A stretch of DNA of 64,000 nt, taken from assembly GCF_963924675.1 (NCBI RefSeq), contig NC_089230.1, forward strand, positions 4,899,001-4,963,000. Direction: 5' to 3'. Of this stretch, positions 46,771 to 58,229 are shown piece by piece (the first letter of the stretch is position 1; every line of letters starts with the position of its first letter). Source of the DNA: Phocoena phocoena. Its lineage: Eukaryota; Chordata; Mammalia; Artiodactyla; Phocoenidae. The notes under the pieces are model-generated. The model saw only the letters and a list, made by a program, of their open reading frames with translations, was not told where the DNA came from and did not search any database. Both the position numbers and the translations under genes were made by a program.

Positions 46771-48178
46771 GAATGCATAGTTTCCATCAGACTCTCAAAG
46801 CAAGTCATGACCCCAAAAGAAAGTGAAGAGCCGTTGTCCTGGTGGCCCTCAGAGCAGGCACAACACAGAAGAGGTCCAGACTTTTCAGAGCCACCCTAGA
46901 CCCAGAAGATACTCCAGTCCCCCCGCCCCCTTCCTCCCCGTGTCTGCTCGGGGTCGTCCAGCTTGGAGGGCTGGAGGATGGGCTGAGCAGTTGGTCCCCT
47001 CTGTGGCCTCTACCTAACCGCCTGCAACTGTGACAAGGACAAATCATGGTCTGTGTCAGTTCGTGTGACCAAAACCCAAACCCAAACCCTAAAAGGAGCT
47101 AAAAATGAAAAAATTAGTCCAACGCAAATAATTTCATCTAGCTCCTTTGCAACAGGTGGTGAGATTTTTCTCTTTAACTAATATCATAGATGTTTTCACA
47201 GGAAATAATTCACAGCTTTAGTATCCCATAGCCAGAACCCGTGTATCCTAATTATGGTAAAACGAAAATCCATGAAGAGAGACTGGGACGTGTTGGCAAG
47301 ATACAAGCAGTCTCCTTCAGCAAATTTGCTAACCACTCACTGTGAACCGAGTGGAAATATATCATATCCACAGACACTCAGCAACCTCATCAACCTAGGG
47401 CTAAATTTCTGCAGCAAGAAAATGACTATTAAGAAAGTTAAACTGTGCAATGACCAATTTGATGTATTTCCCCTTGAATTGATTGATTCTTTTAATGGAG
47501 CTACAAGACACTGTGAGTTTGATGGCGTAGACTGCTGTTCAGCAAACGTCCCGCCCGCTTCCATGGCAGGAGAGAATTCTGAGTCTTTAGCTGGGCTCGG
47601 CCCCGCAACCAGCTTTGCCCCCTGCCTTAGTGGGCGTGATACAACCAGAGGCCATTGGCTTGCTTGTGTTCTGCTGATCTGTCAGGAGAAAGCCCTTCTG
47701 CTGCCCAACCCGGACCAGACCACATGCAGACCCAAGCATGAAATAAACGTTAGCTGCTGGAAACGGTGGAGTTGAGGGAGCCTCCTCAGACCTCTTTATT
47801 ATGGCTGCAACTGATGAAGAAATTCCTGCTCATGCCTGTTTTACAGATCAGAAAAGTCGCCCCAGCTAAAAGAACACCTTTGCTTGCAAGATGGGCCATA
47901 TGGAAAAGCTGGGCTCTGACACGTGGATTATTTTAGGCTTGTATCCCCTCAAAGAAAACAGGAGAGACTGTCATCTGTCAGAAGACCAGATTCAGAATCA
48001 TGATAAACAAGAAACCTGTGTAAACACCCAGTACCGATTTATAATTGATGGGGTATACTCCTGGGACTCCAACAACTTCTAGAACGTTCATGTTATAAAC
48101 GACCCATTCAGTTCACTGGCTTTTAAAGTTTGCATGCCCTTCCAGGGGTTTGAGAGCTGATGTTGAGATTAAATCTAA
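46771..48178. other. Single-copy sequence with a 173-codon frame
   Basis: An open frame at 47254-47775 (+) is the longest in this part. I recognise no domain, signal peptide or membrane segment in its 173 residues, and no splice or promoter evidence supports it. A chance frame is the likeliest reading, though it overlaps no repeat that I recognise. Confidence 0.3.
47070..47095 (+). repeat. Short telomere-like CCCAAA/CCCTAA run
   Basis: The run aaacccaaacccaaacccta has about four hexamer-like units, the last matching the vertebrate telomere unit. It is too short to be an interstitial telomere block. Confidence 0.5.
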
Positions 48179-48240
48179 CATTCAAGATTTTTTTTAATGC
48201 TTAGAAATTTATCATTCAAGAATTTTTTTTAATGCTTAGA
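48179..48240. repeat. Two-copy tandem duplication, 34-bp period
   Basis: cattcaagattttttttaat at 48179 and cattcaagaattttttttaa at 48213 are followed in both copies by tgcttaga. The copies differ by about one inserted base. Confidence 0.9.
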
Positions 48241-48829
48241 ATGAAAACTGTACATATGAAACAGATCAATGTTTCAATTGGTTAGCAATGGTCAATTATT
48301 GTGCCTTTAAAAATTGCTTTGTGGGAGTTGGGAGGTAAAGATATTTGCTTTTTAGGGAAAAAAAACAGAGAGAAAAATCAGGTGCCTTTCTTCTCTCTCA
48401 GCAAAGGGTCTCACTATCTCAGGCCCAACGCTAAAAACAACAGCCTTTACCACTGAAACAACTTTTGTCAGAAGGATTCATATTTATTATTGGGTCATAA
48501 AGTAGAGCTGCAAGTCTATTATCATTACTCAGTGCCCAGGCATGCTCCACGTGAAGAAGTAAGGGTGATTGTAGGAAAGACTAAGACAGTTTTCAAAGGC
48601 CAAGGCCATCAGCTAGCTTCCACTGGACCCTTTACGCCCGAGGAGGTTGTGTGGTGTGGACAACGGTGGTTTTGGTCCAAAGCTTCAGAGGCTGACCCGC
48701 TCGGACTGGAACGTAGGCAAGTCCTTGAAGCCTCTGTGCCTGAGCTTTCTGACTGGGCAGTGGAGAGAAGAAGGACGGCGGGCTTGTAGGCTCATTCGGG
48801 TTAAATGAGTTCACGTGGACCAGCTTTCC
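48241..48829. other. Single-copy sequence
   Basis: No repeat or gene was recognised. Confidence 0.3.
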
Positions 48830-48970
48830 TCAAAGTGTTGTCCCTGAGTCAGCAATACCTATATGACCTGGGGCCTGGGCAAAAACGCAGGCCGACCCCC
48901 AGACCTGCTGCATCCCAAACTCGGGGCTTTAATGGCCCCAGGTGATGCTGATGCAGGTAAACTTGGAGAC
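48830..48970 (-). mobile_element. MER5-type hAT fragment, reverse orientation
   Basis: It starts cctcaaagtgttgtccctga and ends in ccccaggtgatgctgatgca, with caggccgacccccagacctg between. This is a diverged reverse MER5. Confidence 0.55.
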
Positions 48971-50955
48971 ACGGATGTGGATAAAGCTCTGTGCTTGAGC
49001 CACGGGGAGCCCTCCGTTCATTGGAACAGGGGAAAACGTTTAATCTGTCTTGAGGGTTTGTTGTACTTGTTGTGACTAAATATTATTACATGTGTTTTTA
49101 TCCTTCTCATTCTCATGATTGCCCACACGCAGCAGCAGCCGGAGCCTGGGCTGCCTGAGGCACGAACCTGCTCGGTGCTCACGCCGCTCTGTGGATTCGA
49201 GAGGTGAGCAGCTTACCAGCCCAGAGACCCTGGCCGGCTTCGCCTCTGAAAAGCGTGACTCGTGTCCATCTGCCAGCGCCAGAGTTGAAATGAGTCTCCT
49301 TCCAACTCAGACACATGTTTTCCAAGTGAAGACAAAACGAACGGTTTTCTATTAACTCGTTTGGATACATGTGTGATATTCCTTTTCTCTTGCTCTCCCT
49401 GCTCCCCCTCCTTTTAGGCAGAAGGTTTGGGGGAACATAAATTCTATAAAGTCCTCATCCCCAGAGTAAGCGCGGCATCTTCCCTGCACCCCCAGACGGG
49501 CATCAGGATTCACAAGAAGTGGGTCTGCACCCTCCACCCCATGAATCTATAAACTGAAGGAAAACAGCTTTTCTTTTCTGTTTTTCATTTTTTTTATGGA
49601 AGTGCCTCTCTCCTCCACCCTTCCATCACCACAGCCCACAGCTTCCGTGGAAAGGCCGCTGGGGCCTGCCTGGGCGCCCCAAGCAGACGAGCCTGCGGCC
49701 AGGCGGGCACCTCACAAAGCCCAAGGCCACAGGCTGCCCGGAGTGAGGCCTGCAAATCACCAGTGCTGAGCAGAGCAGACAGCAAGCAGCGGCACTAGGA
49801 TGGCGAAAACAGGTTCGCAGAGAGGATGTTTCTGTGGTTTCATTCTTGCGTGACATCCTGGGTATTAAATACTTGCAGAGCACACTGAGTGAAATGCATG
49901 GAGATAGGCTGACGCCCTGCTTAGTGGCTCTCCCCAGGGGAGGACAGAGGTGGGAGCGGCACAGCTCTACCACGAAGCTACCCACACCTGCGGCCCACCA
50001 CACCTGTGCTACTGGCTCTTTGCAGAATGCTGGGGAGTGCGGATTCCAGAGGTAAGGACTACATGTGCTTCCTAGAAACTGATTTAACCTCAGTACATTT
50101 CATCTCTATGAAATATACATGCAAGAGGCAAATTTGAAGTCAGAAGCTATAAGCAAAAGTAGTTTTTTGCTTTTGTTATTAGTAGAAACAAGAAACTATT
50201 TATAAAAGTGCAAACCAGCTACATTCCCTCCTTGTGACTATTTAAAGTGTAGATCGGTCCCAAGAAGGCTGGGTTCCAGGCAGGGTCCCAGACTCATCCT
50301 TCCTAGTCGTTGGCCCAGAAATTCAGCGCCAGGCTGGCTGCTCCTGCTAAGAGGTCACCGTCCCTCAGGGGCCGGGGAACATTCCACGACACAGTCCTCA
50401 GAAGACTCCCCAGGATGAACAGCCCAGGCAGGGCTGGCACAGGAGCTTCCAGCAGCCCTCGGCACACTGCCCTCAACCTCCAGCTGTGCCCTGCAAATGA
50501 GCCCTCTGTGACGGGCCTTAGAATGAGGAGAGAGAGGGAGGCAGGGAGAGAAGGAGGGAGATGGGGGGGGTGAGGAAGGAGGGACCGTCCCCCTCCCTCT
50601 GTCTGCATCTGGGAGGCATGCAGTGACGGGCCACCTTGGGGACCAGGCTCTTGTTCTCCCACCTGTAACTCCCATCAGTGTTAACAGTGGCCCCACCCAG
50701 AGCGATGACAGACTACACCCCCGGGAAGAGGATCAGAGGCCATCACAAGAATTACGGATCAAACAGAGGTTATAAGAATTAGACCAGCGTGTTGGTGTGA
50801 AAACAGGCCTGTGGGAAATCCCCAACATTTCACGGCGCTGAACACAAGCCCAGAGGCCCCGGACATGAGCTCTGTAGGACCACAGTGCAGGGAGGATCTG
50901 GCCTCAGAAGCTTGCTGGCCAGTCCATGCCAGCAGCCTCCCTTGGCCTTTATCAA
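48971..50955. other. Single-copy sequence
   Basis: No gene or interspersed repeat was recognised. A purine-rich patch at 50524-50581 (gagagagggaggcagggaga) is the only simple-sequence feature. Confidence 0.35.
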
Positions 50956-51244
50956 AGGACCAAAGCAGGGCTTCCCTGGTGGCGCAGTGGTTAAGAATCC
51001 GCCTGCCAATGCAGGGGACACAGGTTCGATCCCTGGTCCGGGAAGATCCCACATGCCGCAGAGCAGCTGAGCTTGTGTGCCACAACTACTGAAACCCATG
51101 CACCTAGAGCCCAAATTCTGCAACAAGAGAAACCACCGCAATGAGAAGCCCGTGCACTGCAACAAAGAGTAGCTACAACTAGAGAAAGCCCATGTGCAGC
51201 AACAAAGACCCAACACAGCTGGAAAAAAAAAAAAAGAACCAAAG
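50954..51244 (+). mobile_element. CHR-type SINE, long form, with 12-bp duplication
   Basis: The body runs from gggcttccc at 50968 to a tail of 13 A ending at about 51235. The flanks aaaggaccaaag (50954-50965) and aaagaaccaaag (51233-51244) differ at one base. The B-box tract aggttcgatccctgg is a perfect match to the Pol III B-box core. The 3' extension (gcaacaaagagtagctacaa, aacaaagacccaacacagct) marks the long subfamily. Confidence 0.95.
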
Positions 51245-51363
51245 GGATGGGAGGAAATGAATTCTTAGCTAGGAACAAATGAAGCACAGCTCCTTTGACT
51301 GAGTCTGGAAAGTAAGACCATGGAATTTACCCTGTTTTTCTTTAATCAAATGTGCCTTTAAAA

Positions 51364-51573
51364 ATATAAGTATAGGGCTTCCCTGGTGGCGCAGTGGTTG
51401 AGAGTCCGCCTGCCGATGCAGGGGACACAGGTTCGTGCCCCGGTCCAGGAAGATCCCACATGCCGCGGAGCGGCTACGCCCGTGAGCAATGGCCACTGAG
51501 CCTGCAGTCCGGAGCTTGTGCTCCGCAACAGGAGAGGCCACAAGAGTGAGAGGCCCGCATACCGCAAAAAAAA

Positions 51574-51605
<32 letters not shown>

Positions 51606-51611
51606 AGTATA
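51364..51611 (+). mobile_element. CHR-type SINE, short form, long A-tail
   Basis: The body runs from gggcttccc at 51375 to accgc at about 51565, then roughly 26 A and an AT repeat to about 51600. The duplication atataagtata is perfect at 51364-51374 and 51601-51611. It lies only about 130 bp from the SINE at 50968, in the same orientation. The long A-tail that has already grown an AT microsatellite is typical of a fairly young copy. Confidence 0.95.
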
Positions 51612-52369
51612 GTGCACACATTATATGGATGATCAAAAGGTCTCCAAAGGGACTTACCTAATGTTAATATCGAGTGGGAAATATACATCTCTCCCTCCTG
51701 CCTCCTATTAACTAAATAACAGAAGCATTTATATGAGCCAAGCAATAAAAGAGGGAAAGGAGATGAAATCAGAGAGAAACCTATAAAGATGATGAAGCTT
51801 GTTAAAATAAGAGCCATAATGGAATCCATGGCGCTAGCGCTAAGTGCAAATTCACAGCGTCTCTTTCCGATTCTGATATTTGCTAGAATGATAATTCCAC
51901 TACTGATTGTATTTAATTATTAAAATCTTTTCCCCAAATGAAATGCAAACTAGTTTTCTGGATGACAGACTGTTATTAACTTAGGCAGCTAAATAATCTT
52001 AGCGACTATCATGCATGAAAATGGAAAAATTATTCGGCTTTTATATGAAAACAACACAAATGAGACAAAAATGACAAAAAGGTGATTCAAATCAACACGT
52101 TAAAATTGAAGATGCAGCTTCAGAGTGATGTTATCCTATGATTGAAGCTTCAAAGTGGAAAGTTCAAAATCTGGACACGGAGAGGCCGCCAGATGGGCGT
52201 GGCTGTAGGCAGCTTTGCAGCCAGACAGTGGAGCCGGGCTGGACTCCACTCGCCTCTGTGCAGCAGTTCCCCGTCTCAGCCTCCTCCCCCCTCCTCTTCT
52301 AAATCCTGCTCATAGGACCCAAGGATATAACGGCGGTGATTAAGGCTCAAAAATTTGTCCTCTCCTGGG
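51612..52369. other. Repeat-free stretch between SINEs, candidate conserved DNA
   Basis: No repeat is recognised. The 51640-52150 part is rich in homeodomain-like and bZIP-like words: agagccataatggaatccat near 51812, tttaattattaaaatc near 51911, and actatcatgcatgaaaatgg near 52005. A perfect 10-bp palindrome gcgctagcgc lies near 51832. Enhancer function is an inference only. Confidence 0.35.
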
Positions 52370-52603
52370 GGAATCTGCTTTTTTTTTTTTTTTTTTTTTT
52401 TTGCGGTACGCGGGCCTCTCACTACTGTGGCCTCTCCCGTGGCGGAGCACAGGCTCCGGACGCGCAGGCTCAGCGGCCATGGCTCACGGGCCCAGCCGCT
52501 CCGCGGCATGTGGGATCCTCCCGGACCGGGGCACGAACCTGTGTCCCCTGCATCGGCAGGCGGACTCTCAACCACTGCGCCACCATGGAAGCCCGGAATC
52601 TGC
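52370..52603 (-). mobile_element. CHR-type SINE, short form, with 9-bp duplication
   Basis: The body runs from a T-run of about 24 at 52379 to 52594. The flanks ggaatctgc are identical at 52370-52378 and 52595-52603. The terminal accatggaagccc carries a change relative to the usual accagggaagccc. It is inverted relative to the two plus-strand SINEs 0.8 and 1.2 kb upstream. Confidence 0.95.
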
Positions 52604-54339
52604 ATTTTAATGAAAGACTAAACTTTACTCCACGGCAATGGATCCAACAACAAGAGAATTTTAGGAGCCAGAAAACTAAGACGTTAGTGGAGTGGATATA
52701 GAGATTGAGAGGAGGGGACCAGGCAGAGCCTTGGACCCCAGGAGCCATCCGAACTTCTGCTTCCCTGAAGGCCGCCCCATCATTCTCTGCCTTCCCTGGA
52801 CTGGGGAAGGGAAAAAAGAAGGGGACAGGCAGATTAATTTTTATTTCAACCACATTTTCATCTGCAGGTTCAACTCACACACACAAAACTGTGCCCGCAC
52901 TGAGGTTAATAAATGTAAATTAATAGTAAACTGATTATGACATAAACAGGAGGGCCGAGACCTGGATTTTTTTGAAAAAAGAACTAGTTGGGATTTTATT
53001 ATTCTGTGATATACCAAAGAAAATGCCTTTTAAAGCATATCCGGATATATTTTGGTCTGGAACAGTCCCAGCATGACCGGACAGGCCACCTAGAACTTTC
53101 ATTTATGTTTCTCAACATTCAAGGACATCCTTATAAATCACTTTCATCAAAACAATGTGCTAGTGATTCCTGCAGGACCCACTAGTTGCTGCAACCTTAA
53201 GATAAGATGCCTGTTTCTTAGTGTTTTACTCAATTAACTTCATAAGCTTTCATTTGGCTTCACAGCAGCAGCATTAATGAAATGAGAGCTTGTGCCCAGA
53301 TATCAATTGGCTGCTTCCTGCACAGACCTTGTGGTTTTGCATCAGCCCCTTCTGGAGGCTATCATTCTTCAAACGCTAGCACAAAATCCCCACTAATGTG
53401 ATTGCTTTACACAACGCTGCAGGGAGTCTGGGGCCCCGGTCGCCCTCCCAGCTCACCAAGTCCCTGCAGGGGTAAGTGGACCGCCAGCCAGTATACAGTG
53501 AAAATAGTGACAGACAGTTTTCCTGCTGGAACAGGGAACAAAGCTATCCATGTGGTTAGTGCCGGACTCACCATCCACAAAGTATGTCCAAGCTCATCTG
53601 CCTCTGGAGGTAAGTAGATTTTCGGTAGGTCACACCTATCTGCCCATCTCCCCAGCTCTCACCTCCCAGTCTATAAGTAAAGAGTGTAACCCCCTCTGTA
53701 CAATGGAACTCCGCTGACACATGGCTCTCACGTAAGGTGGAGCCGGCCAGCGGCTGTGGTCTTTTTAACAGCAGTGTTAATAAGATGCCCACTGAGAAGA
53801 GCAAATACACTTTAGGGTAATTCGGGAGGTATCTAAAGATGAGCTCCCTCTCTCACCTGTACGTGTGTTCTAACACCTGCGGTAAGCAGTAGGGATCTTC
53901 TATAAGTGAGAGGGCTGAGGTCCACAGCAGTGAAGCGGCCCATTGGCCACTGCAGCCGCGTACGGAGGACACATTGAGCCCAGGCTGCTCACCTGCAGCT
54001 CCCAGATGTCAGGGCACTGGGAGGCGGCCAAGCAAGGTCCCTGCCCTCATGGTGCTGATGTTCGAGTGGGAAGCAGGGGTGCACTAGCAAGTCAGTAATG
54101 AGATCGTTTCAACTAGAGGTAAGTGCCCTGACAGATAAGCTGGGTGGTGAGGGGGGGCTCACTTCAGAGGCTACTTTAGACACCAGGACAGAGGAGACAG
54201 TAGATCTGAGCCTAATTGACAAGGAGGGAGCCACATGAGCACTGGGACCAAGGCCCTTGGTTGCAGAAGTCCCCAGGTGGGAGTGAGTGTGGGGTGGCGG
54301 AGTCACAGTGGGAGCCAAGTGCTGTAGAGCCTGGTGAGC
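52604..54339. other. Single-copy sequence, partly candidate conserved DNA
   Basis: No gene was recognised. The part 52980-53400 contains ttttactcaattaacttcat, cagcagcagcattaatgaaa and gatatcaattggctgcttcc and is free of recognised repeats. A weak reverse MIR trace near 53870-53990 was not annotated. Confidence 0.3.
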
Positions 54340-54775
54340 AAGAGGGAGAGTGGGCCCAGGTGGGCTTCCAGGTAGGGACCCAGGTGGAGTCTCAGGTGGG
54401 GTCCCAGGTCGAGTCCCAGGTAGGATTCCAGGTGGGGTCCAGGTGGGGTCCAGATGGGGTCCCATGTGCATTCCACATGGCATCTCAAGTGAAGTCCCTG
54501 GTAGGGTTCCAGGTGGAGTCTCAGGTGGGGTCCCAGGTGGAGTCCCTGGTAGGGTTCCAGGTGGGTTCCATGTGGGGTCCCAGGTGGAGTCCTGGGGGGG
54601 TCCTAGGTGGGGTCCAGGTAGAGTCTCAGGTGGGGTCTCAGGGTTTCAGGGGGGTCCCAGGTGGGGTCCCAGGTAGGATTCCAGGTGGGGTCCAGGTGGG
54701 GTCCAGATGGGGTCCCATGTGCATTCCAGATGGCATCTCAAGTGAAGTCCCTGGTAGGGTTCCAGGTGGGATTGC
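54340..54775 (+). repeat. 12-bp GC-rich minisatellite with a higher-order duplication
   Basis: Degenerate units of the form caggtggggtcc (12 bp) follow each other for about 430 bp. A block of about 100 bp beginning aggtaggattccaggtgggg at 54418 recurs at 54671 with almost no change, so one segment of the array was duplicated with a 253-bp offset. Because 12 is a multiple of three, a 223-codon plus frame (54216-54887) stays open and reads as a four-residue Gln-Val-Gly/Glu-Ser repeat. I regard that frame as a by-product. Confidence 0.95.
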
Positions 54776-57207
54776 AGCCAAGGCCTGCCCTTGCCCTCGT
54801 CCTTGTTATTCCAAGTGTTACAGGAAGCCAGTAGAGATTCACCTGGTCCCGTTTGTTTTTAGAAAGATGCTTCTAGCTGCGGTTTGAGGCTGGACGGTGT
54901 CGAGTAAGAGTACAGGGAGGGAGCTCGGTTAGAGGTGAGGAGAACAGAGACTAGAATCCAGGCTGGACCCAGCGCCCACATCCCAGCTGCCCTCTGTACC
55001 TTCCACGCCACCCTGCCTCCAGGTACAGACGGGAGAACAGCTGTTCACACCCAATTCCAACCAACACGCATGAGACCTAGTTGTTTCACAGACAATTTAA
55101 TCTGATGCCCACAGGCCCCGCATCAGACAGCAGGTGGAAGGCAGGCAGCAGAGCTGGAGGGAAGGAGTGGCCCTAAGTTCCTAAGAAACCTCTTCCACCG
55201 AGACTCAGAGCCTCATCACTCGCAGGTCGAACCCCGAATTGGAAAATGTAGATAAAGAAGACAAGAACTCAGGGGCTTCCTGCTCTCTGCGTGACTGACA
55301 AAAAAAGTAATAGGAAAAAATTCAGCGTATGAGCAAACAAATGGTTCTTCTCAGAAGTCCGAAAGGGTTTCCCATCAGATCCCTAGCGGTTGCTCGCACC
55401 CCAGCATTTCTACTCAATGCTGCTGTCTCTCAAGAGCCCCCAACTAGGGCGACCTTTCCGGGGAAAGGACACGGAGGGCCTGAGAGATGACAGCCAAGGG
55501 GAGGAAGAGAGGGGGGCTGGGCAGGCCCCTGCTCTTGCGCTTTGCATTTCCGGCAAGGGACCGTTGAGGAGGGGCGTGCCCGGTGCCCTGGTGGGGACGC
55601 AGACTTGCTCCTGTCGCTGTTCTGTCCTGGGGTGATGCACTCGGGGCTGCTGTTCAGTGCTGACCAGCCAGCCTTCACGAGAACTCGGGGCAGAGCCACT
55701 GACACCAAGGCAATGTGCAGCCACGTGCGTGGGGTCCAAGGTGTCCCAGCGCCTTCAGACGGAACCCCTGGCTGCACCAGTGGATTGGACAATGAACTGA
55801 CATTTCCTAAACAGCCTTTGCTCCACCCTTGATTAGAAACTATCTTTAATTGAAACCCCAGGAGCCTGAGCCAGTTTCATCCTGGCTCTCCTAAGCGCTT
55901 TGCACAAAACATTAACTCTGGAATCTTATTACACATTTGCAACTCCTCTGACAAACATAAACGATAATTTAGCTCCAATGCCTTCTTGCGCAAGCCATGT
56001 TTTTAAAGGCTCGTGGATAATAGTAACTTACTGAGGGGGCTGTGTGAGTGTTGGATTTATCTGTCTCTTTACTTTTTACAGTTACAGCTGAAACGGCAAT
56101 GGACTAAACAGATCGTCAAAGAGAACACATCTGCCAGCTCCAGCCTGTGTTCACCTGGAAACCTGCATTGTCTTTAAGGGCTGACAGCAGGTGGGTGGCC
56201 AAGAGCAGCTCTGGTAGAGAAGGAAAGGCAGGTTCTGAGTTGTGTTGTTCATTTGCTCTCAGAGGACGGCCTCGGAGGATCTGCCTTTCAGGGTTAGGGA
56301 AGAGCCTCGTGGAGAGGGGATCTAGATTGCTTGGGCTTGAAGAGCTATAATCGAGGTTTAGATCTTGTGCACTGCTTCTGACTGGTTACACTTCCCTAGC
56401 TGTACCCATGTGGCCCTGCCTGTACCCGTGGCCCCCCCAGCTGTCCTGTGATACCCACAAACGAGAATTTGTTCATTGGTAGCCTCCATGAGACTGCATT
56501 CAGTCTCAAGGGTGAGAGAAAGACAAGGAAGGAAAGGAAATGGTTATTCTTCAAACTCTTTAGGAATTAAAGGAGAAAACACCGTAACCTTACTCTTGGT
56601 TCCAGAAAATTTGAATTTCAAGAGGATAAAAATAGGTATTATGCCTAATTTCATCTCATTTCTCGCCAAGGGATTCTCTCTCTAAGAATTTTATTTTAGG
56701 TGTTACTTTTTTCTCAATACCATCTTCAAAAGTTATCTGGCCTTCTTAAGGGTCTTGCCAGCACCTATCAATGGGCAGGCATTGTATGAAGTCCAGCTTG
56801 GCTTTCAGGTGGATAGACTGTTCAATGAACGCCAGTTCAGAAAAAAAAAGAAAAAAGAAAAAAGATTTTGATTCTATAATGAAGAGAGAGTAGCAGCTTT
56901 CTGTTCTAGAAAGGCAGTACCTTGGGAGCGTTTTAAAAATGAAAATCTCTATCCGTGCCCTCACTTGCTTTTCTGTTCCAGACAAGGGAACTGAAACTCA
57001 GACTGCGAGAAATAAAATCAAATTTTGAAATGGTTTCTTATGAAATACCTTTGCCTGCCCAGTGGCATGAATGGATACACTAGCTGAAATTGTTCCTCGA
57101 AAATTGCTGTTTCCGCTTCTTCTGTCTCTTTCTTTCTTCCCCGTTCTTTGCCTCCCCTTCCTTTACTTCCTCCTTTATGATTTTATTTCAAATATTGTTT
57201 TCTCTTG
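54776..57207. other. Single-copy sequence, partly candidate conserved DNA
   Basis: No gene was recognised. The part 55790-56100 is free of recognised repeats and contains ttgattagaaactatcttta, attgaaacccc, aaacgataatttagctccaa and ggataatagtaacttactga. A-rich runs lie near 56840-56862. Confidence 0.3.
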
Positions 57208-57286
57208 AAAAGTTGCCTGTTAAATCAACTATACTCCAATAAAAATTATTTTTAAAAATTTAAAAACTAAATAAAAGTTGCTTGTT
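57208..57286 (+). mobile_element. Ultra-short L1 insertion of about 51 bp
   Basis: The insert at 57222-57272 is only the final piece of the L1 3' end (aaatcaactatactccaata, then an A-rich tail). It is flanked by aaaagttgcctgtt (57208-57221) and aaaagttgcttgtt (57273-57286), which differ at one base. The whole event is therefore visible: reverse transcription stopped after about 50 bases. Confidence 0.85.
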
Positions 57287-57373
57287 TACACAAAGAAACA
57301 TAATTTTGCATAATATACCAATGACGTTGGTCTTTTTTTTGCTTTTCCTTTGCTTTCTCTCTTTTCCCTCCTT
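57287..57373. other. Short spacer
   Basis: T-rich spacer before the LTR; nothing was recognised. Confidence 0.3.
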
Positions 57374-57984
57374 GGTAGACAGAATAATGTTTCCCCCCAA
57401 AGATGTCCACATCTTAAGCCCCAAAACTCACGAGTATGTTACCTTACATGATAAAAGGGACTTCGTGAATATGATTAATTAACGACCTTGAGATGAATGG
57501 GGAGACATTCTTGGATTATCTAAGTGGGGCTAATGTAATCAGCAGCGATTTCTTTTGTAAGAAAGAGGCAAGAGGGTCAGAGTCAGAGAGGAAACGGGAC
57601 TGTGAAAGAAGTCAGAGAGGACAGTAGTTGCTGTACTGCTGCCTTGGAGGACGAGGCCATGAGCCAAGACACGAGGCCACCGGCACGCGCTGGAAGAATC
57701 AAGGACACGAGTTCTTTTCCTGGAGCCGCAGGTGAGACAGGCACGTGCTCTGCCTTCCGAGGTCCTGCAGGGGTAGTTTTACCAAATGTTATGCCGTAGC
57801 ATAACAAGCCACCAGTCTTCAGTGATCTGTTTTCCCAGACTGCTGCTTGAGGGAGAGCAATTAGTCAACCTTGAACACTTACCTTGGACCCTTATCTGAA
57901 CAGGAAGCAAACTTTTACCTAATTTGAGCCACTAGATTCCTTGGTTTCTTTTTTATAGCAGCTTGTGCTATCCCAACTAACAGA
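57374..57984 (+). mobile_element. MLT1-type LTR
   Basis: It opens with ggtagacagaataatgtttc, cccaaagatgtccacatctt, gttaccttacatgataaaag and ggattatctaagtggggcta. It closes with tatagcagcttgtgctatcc followed by caactaacag. The order fits an MLT1-type LTR, but the length of about 610 bp is above the usual size, so part of the middle may be foreign. Confidence 0.7.
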
Positions 57985-58229
57985 AATTGTGACCTTGAGG
58001 TGGTAATGGTCAGGTCACGGATGGCAAGGATATCGATGTAGCAAGCTGGGTTCTGGCGACCAGGAAGAGGTCTCTGCCACGTGACGTTAACATTATAGAT
58101 TATTAAATATTTTTCTCAATGTTCAGATAATTATACTCACACATATTTATGACATGCACATACATGCATATACTTAGATAATGAAGGGATCAGTTAGTTT
58201 TTTTATGGAAGGGAGATCGTATTATAGTT
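57985..58229. other. Single-copy sequence
   Basis: Nothing was recognised. An AT-rich stretch leads into old L1 sequence. Confidence 0.3.

Noticed and set aside
47070..47095. Interstitial telomere
   Set aside because: Only about four imperfect units.
47254..47775. 173-codon open frame
   Set aside because: Longest repeat-free frame of its region, but I recognise nothing in the peptide and a frame of this size is expected by chance in 64 kb read in six frames.
54340..54775. CRISPR-like array
   Set aside because: Units are contiguous without unique spacers and the genome is mammalian; it is a minisatellite.
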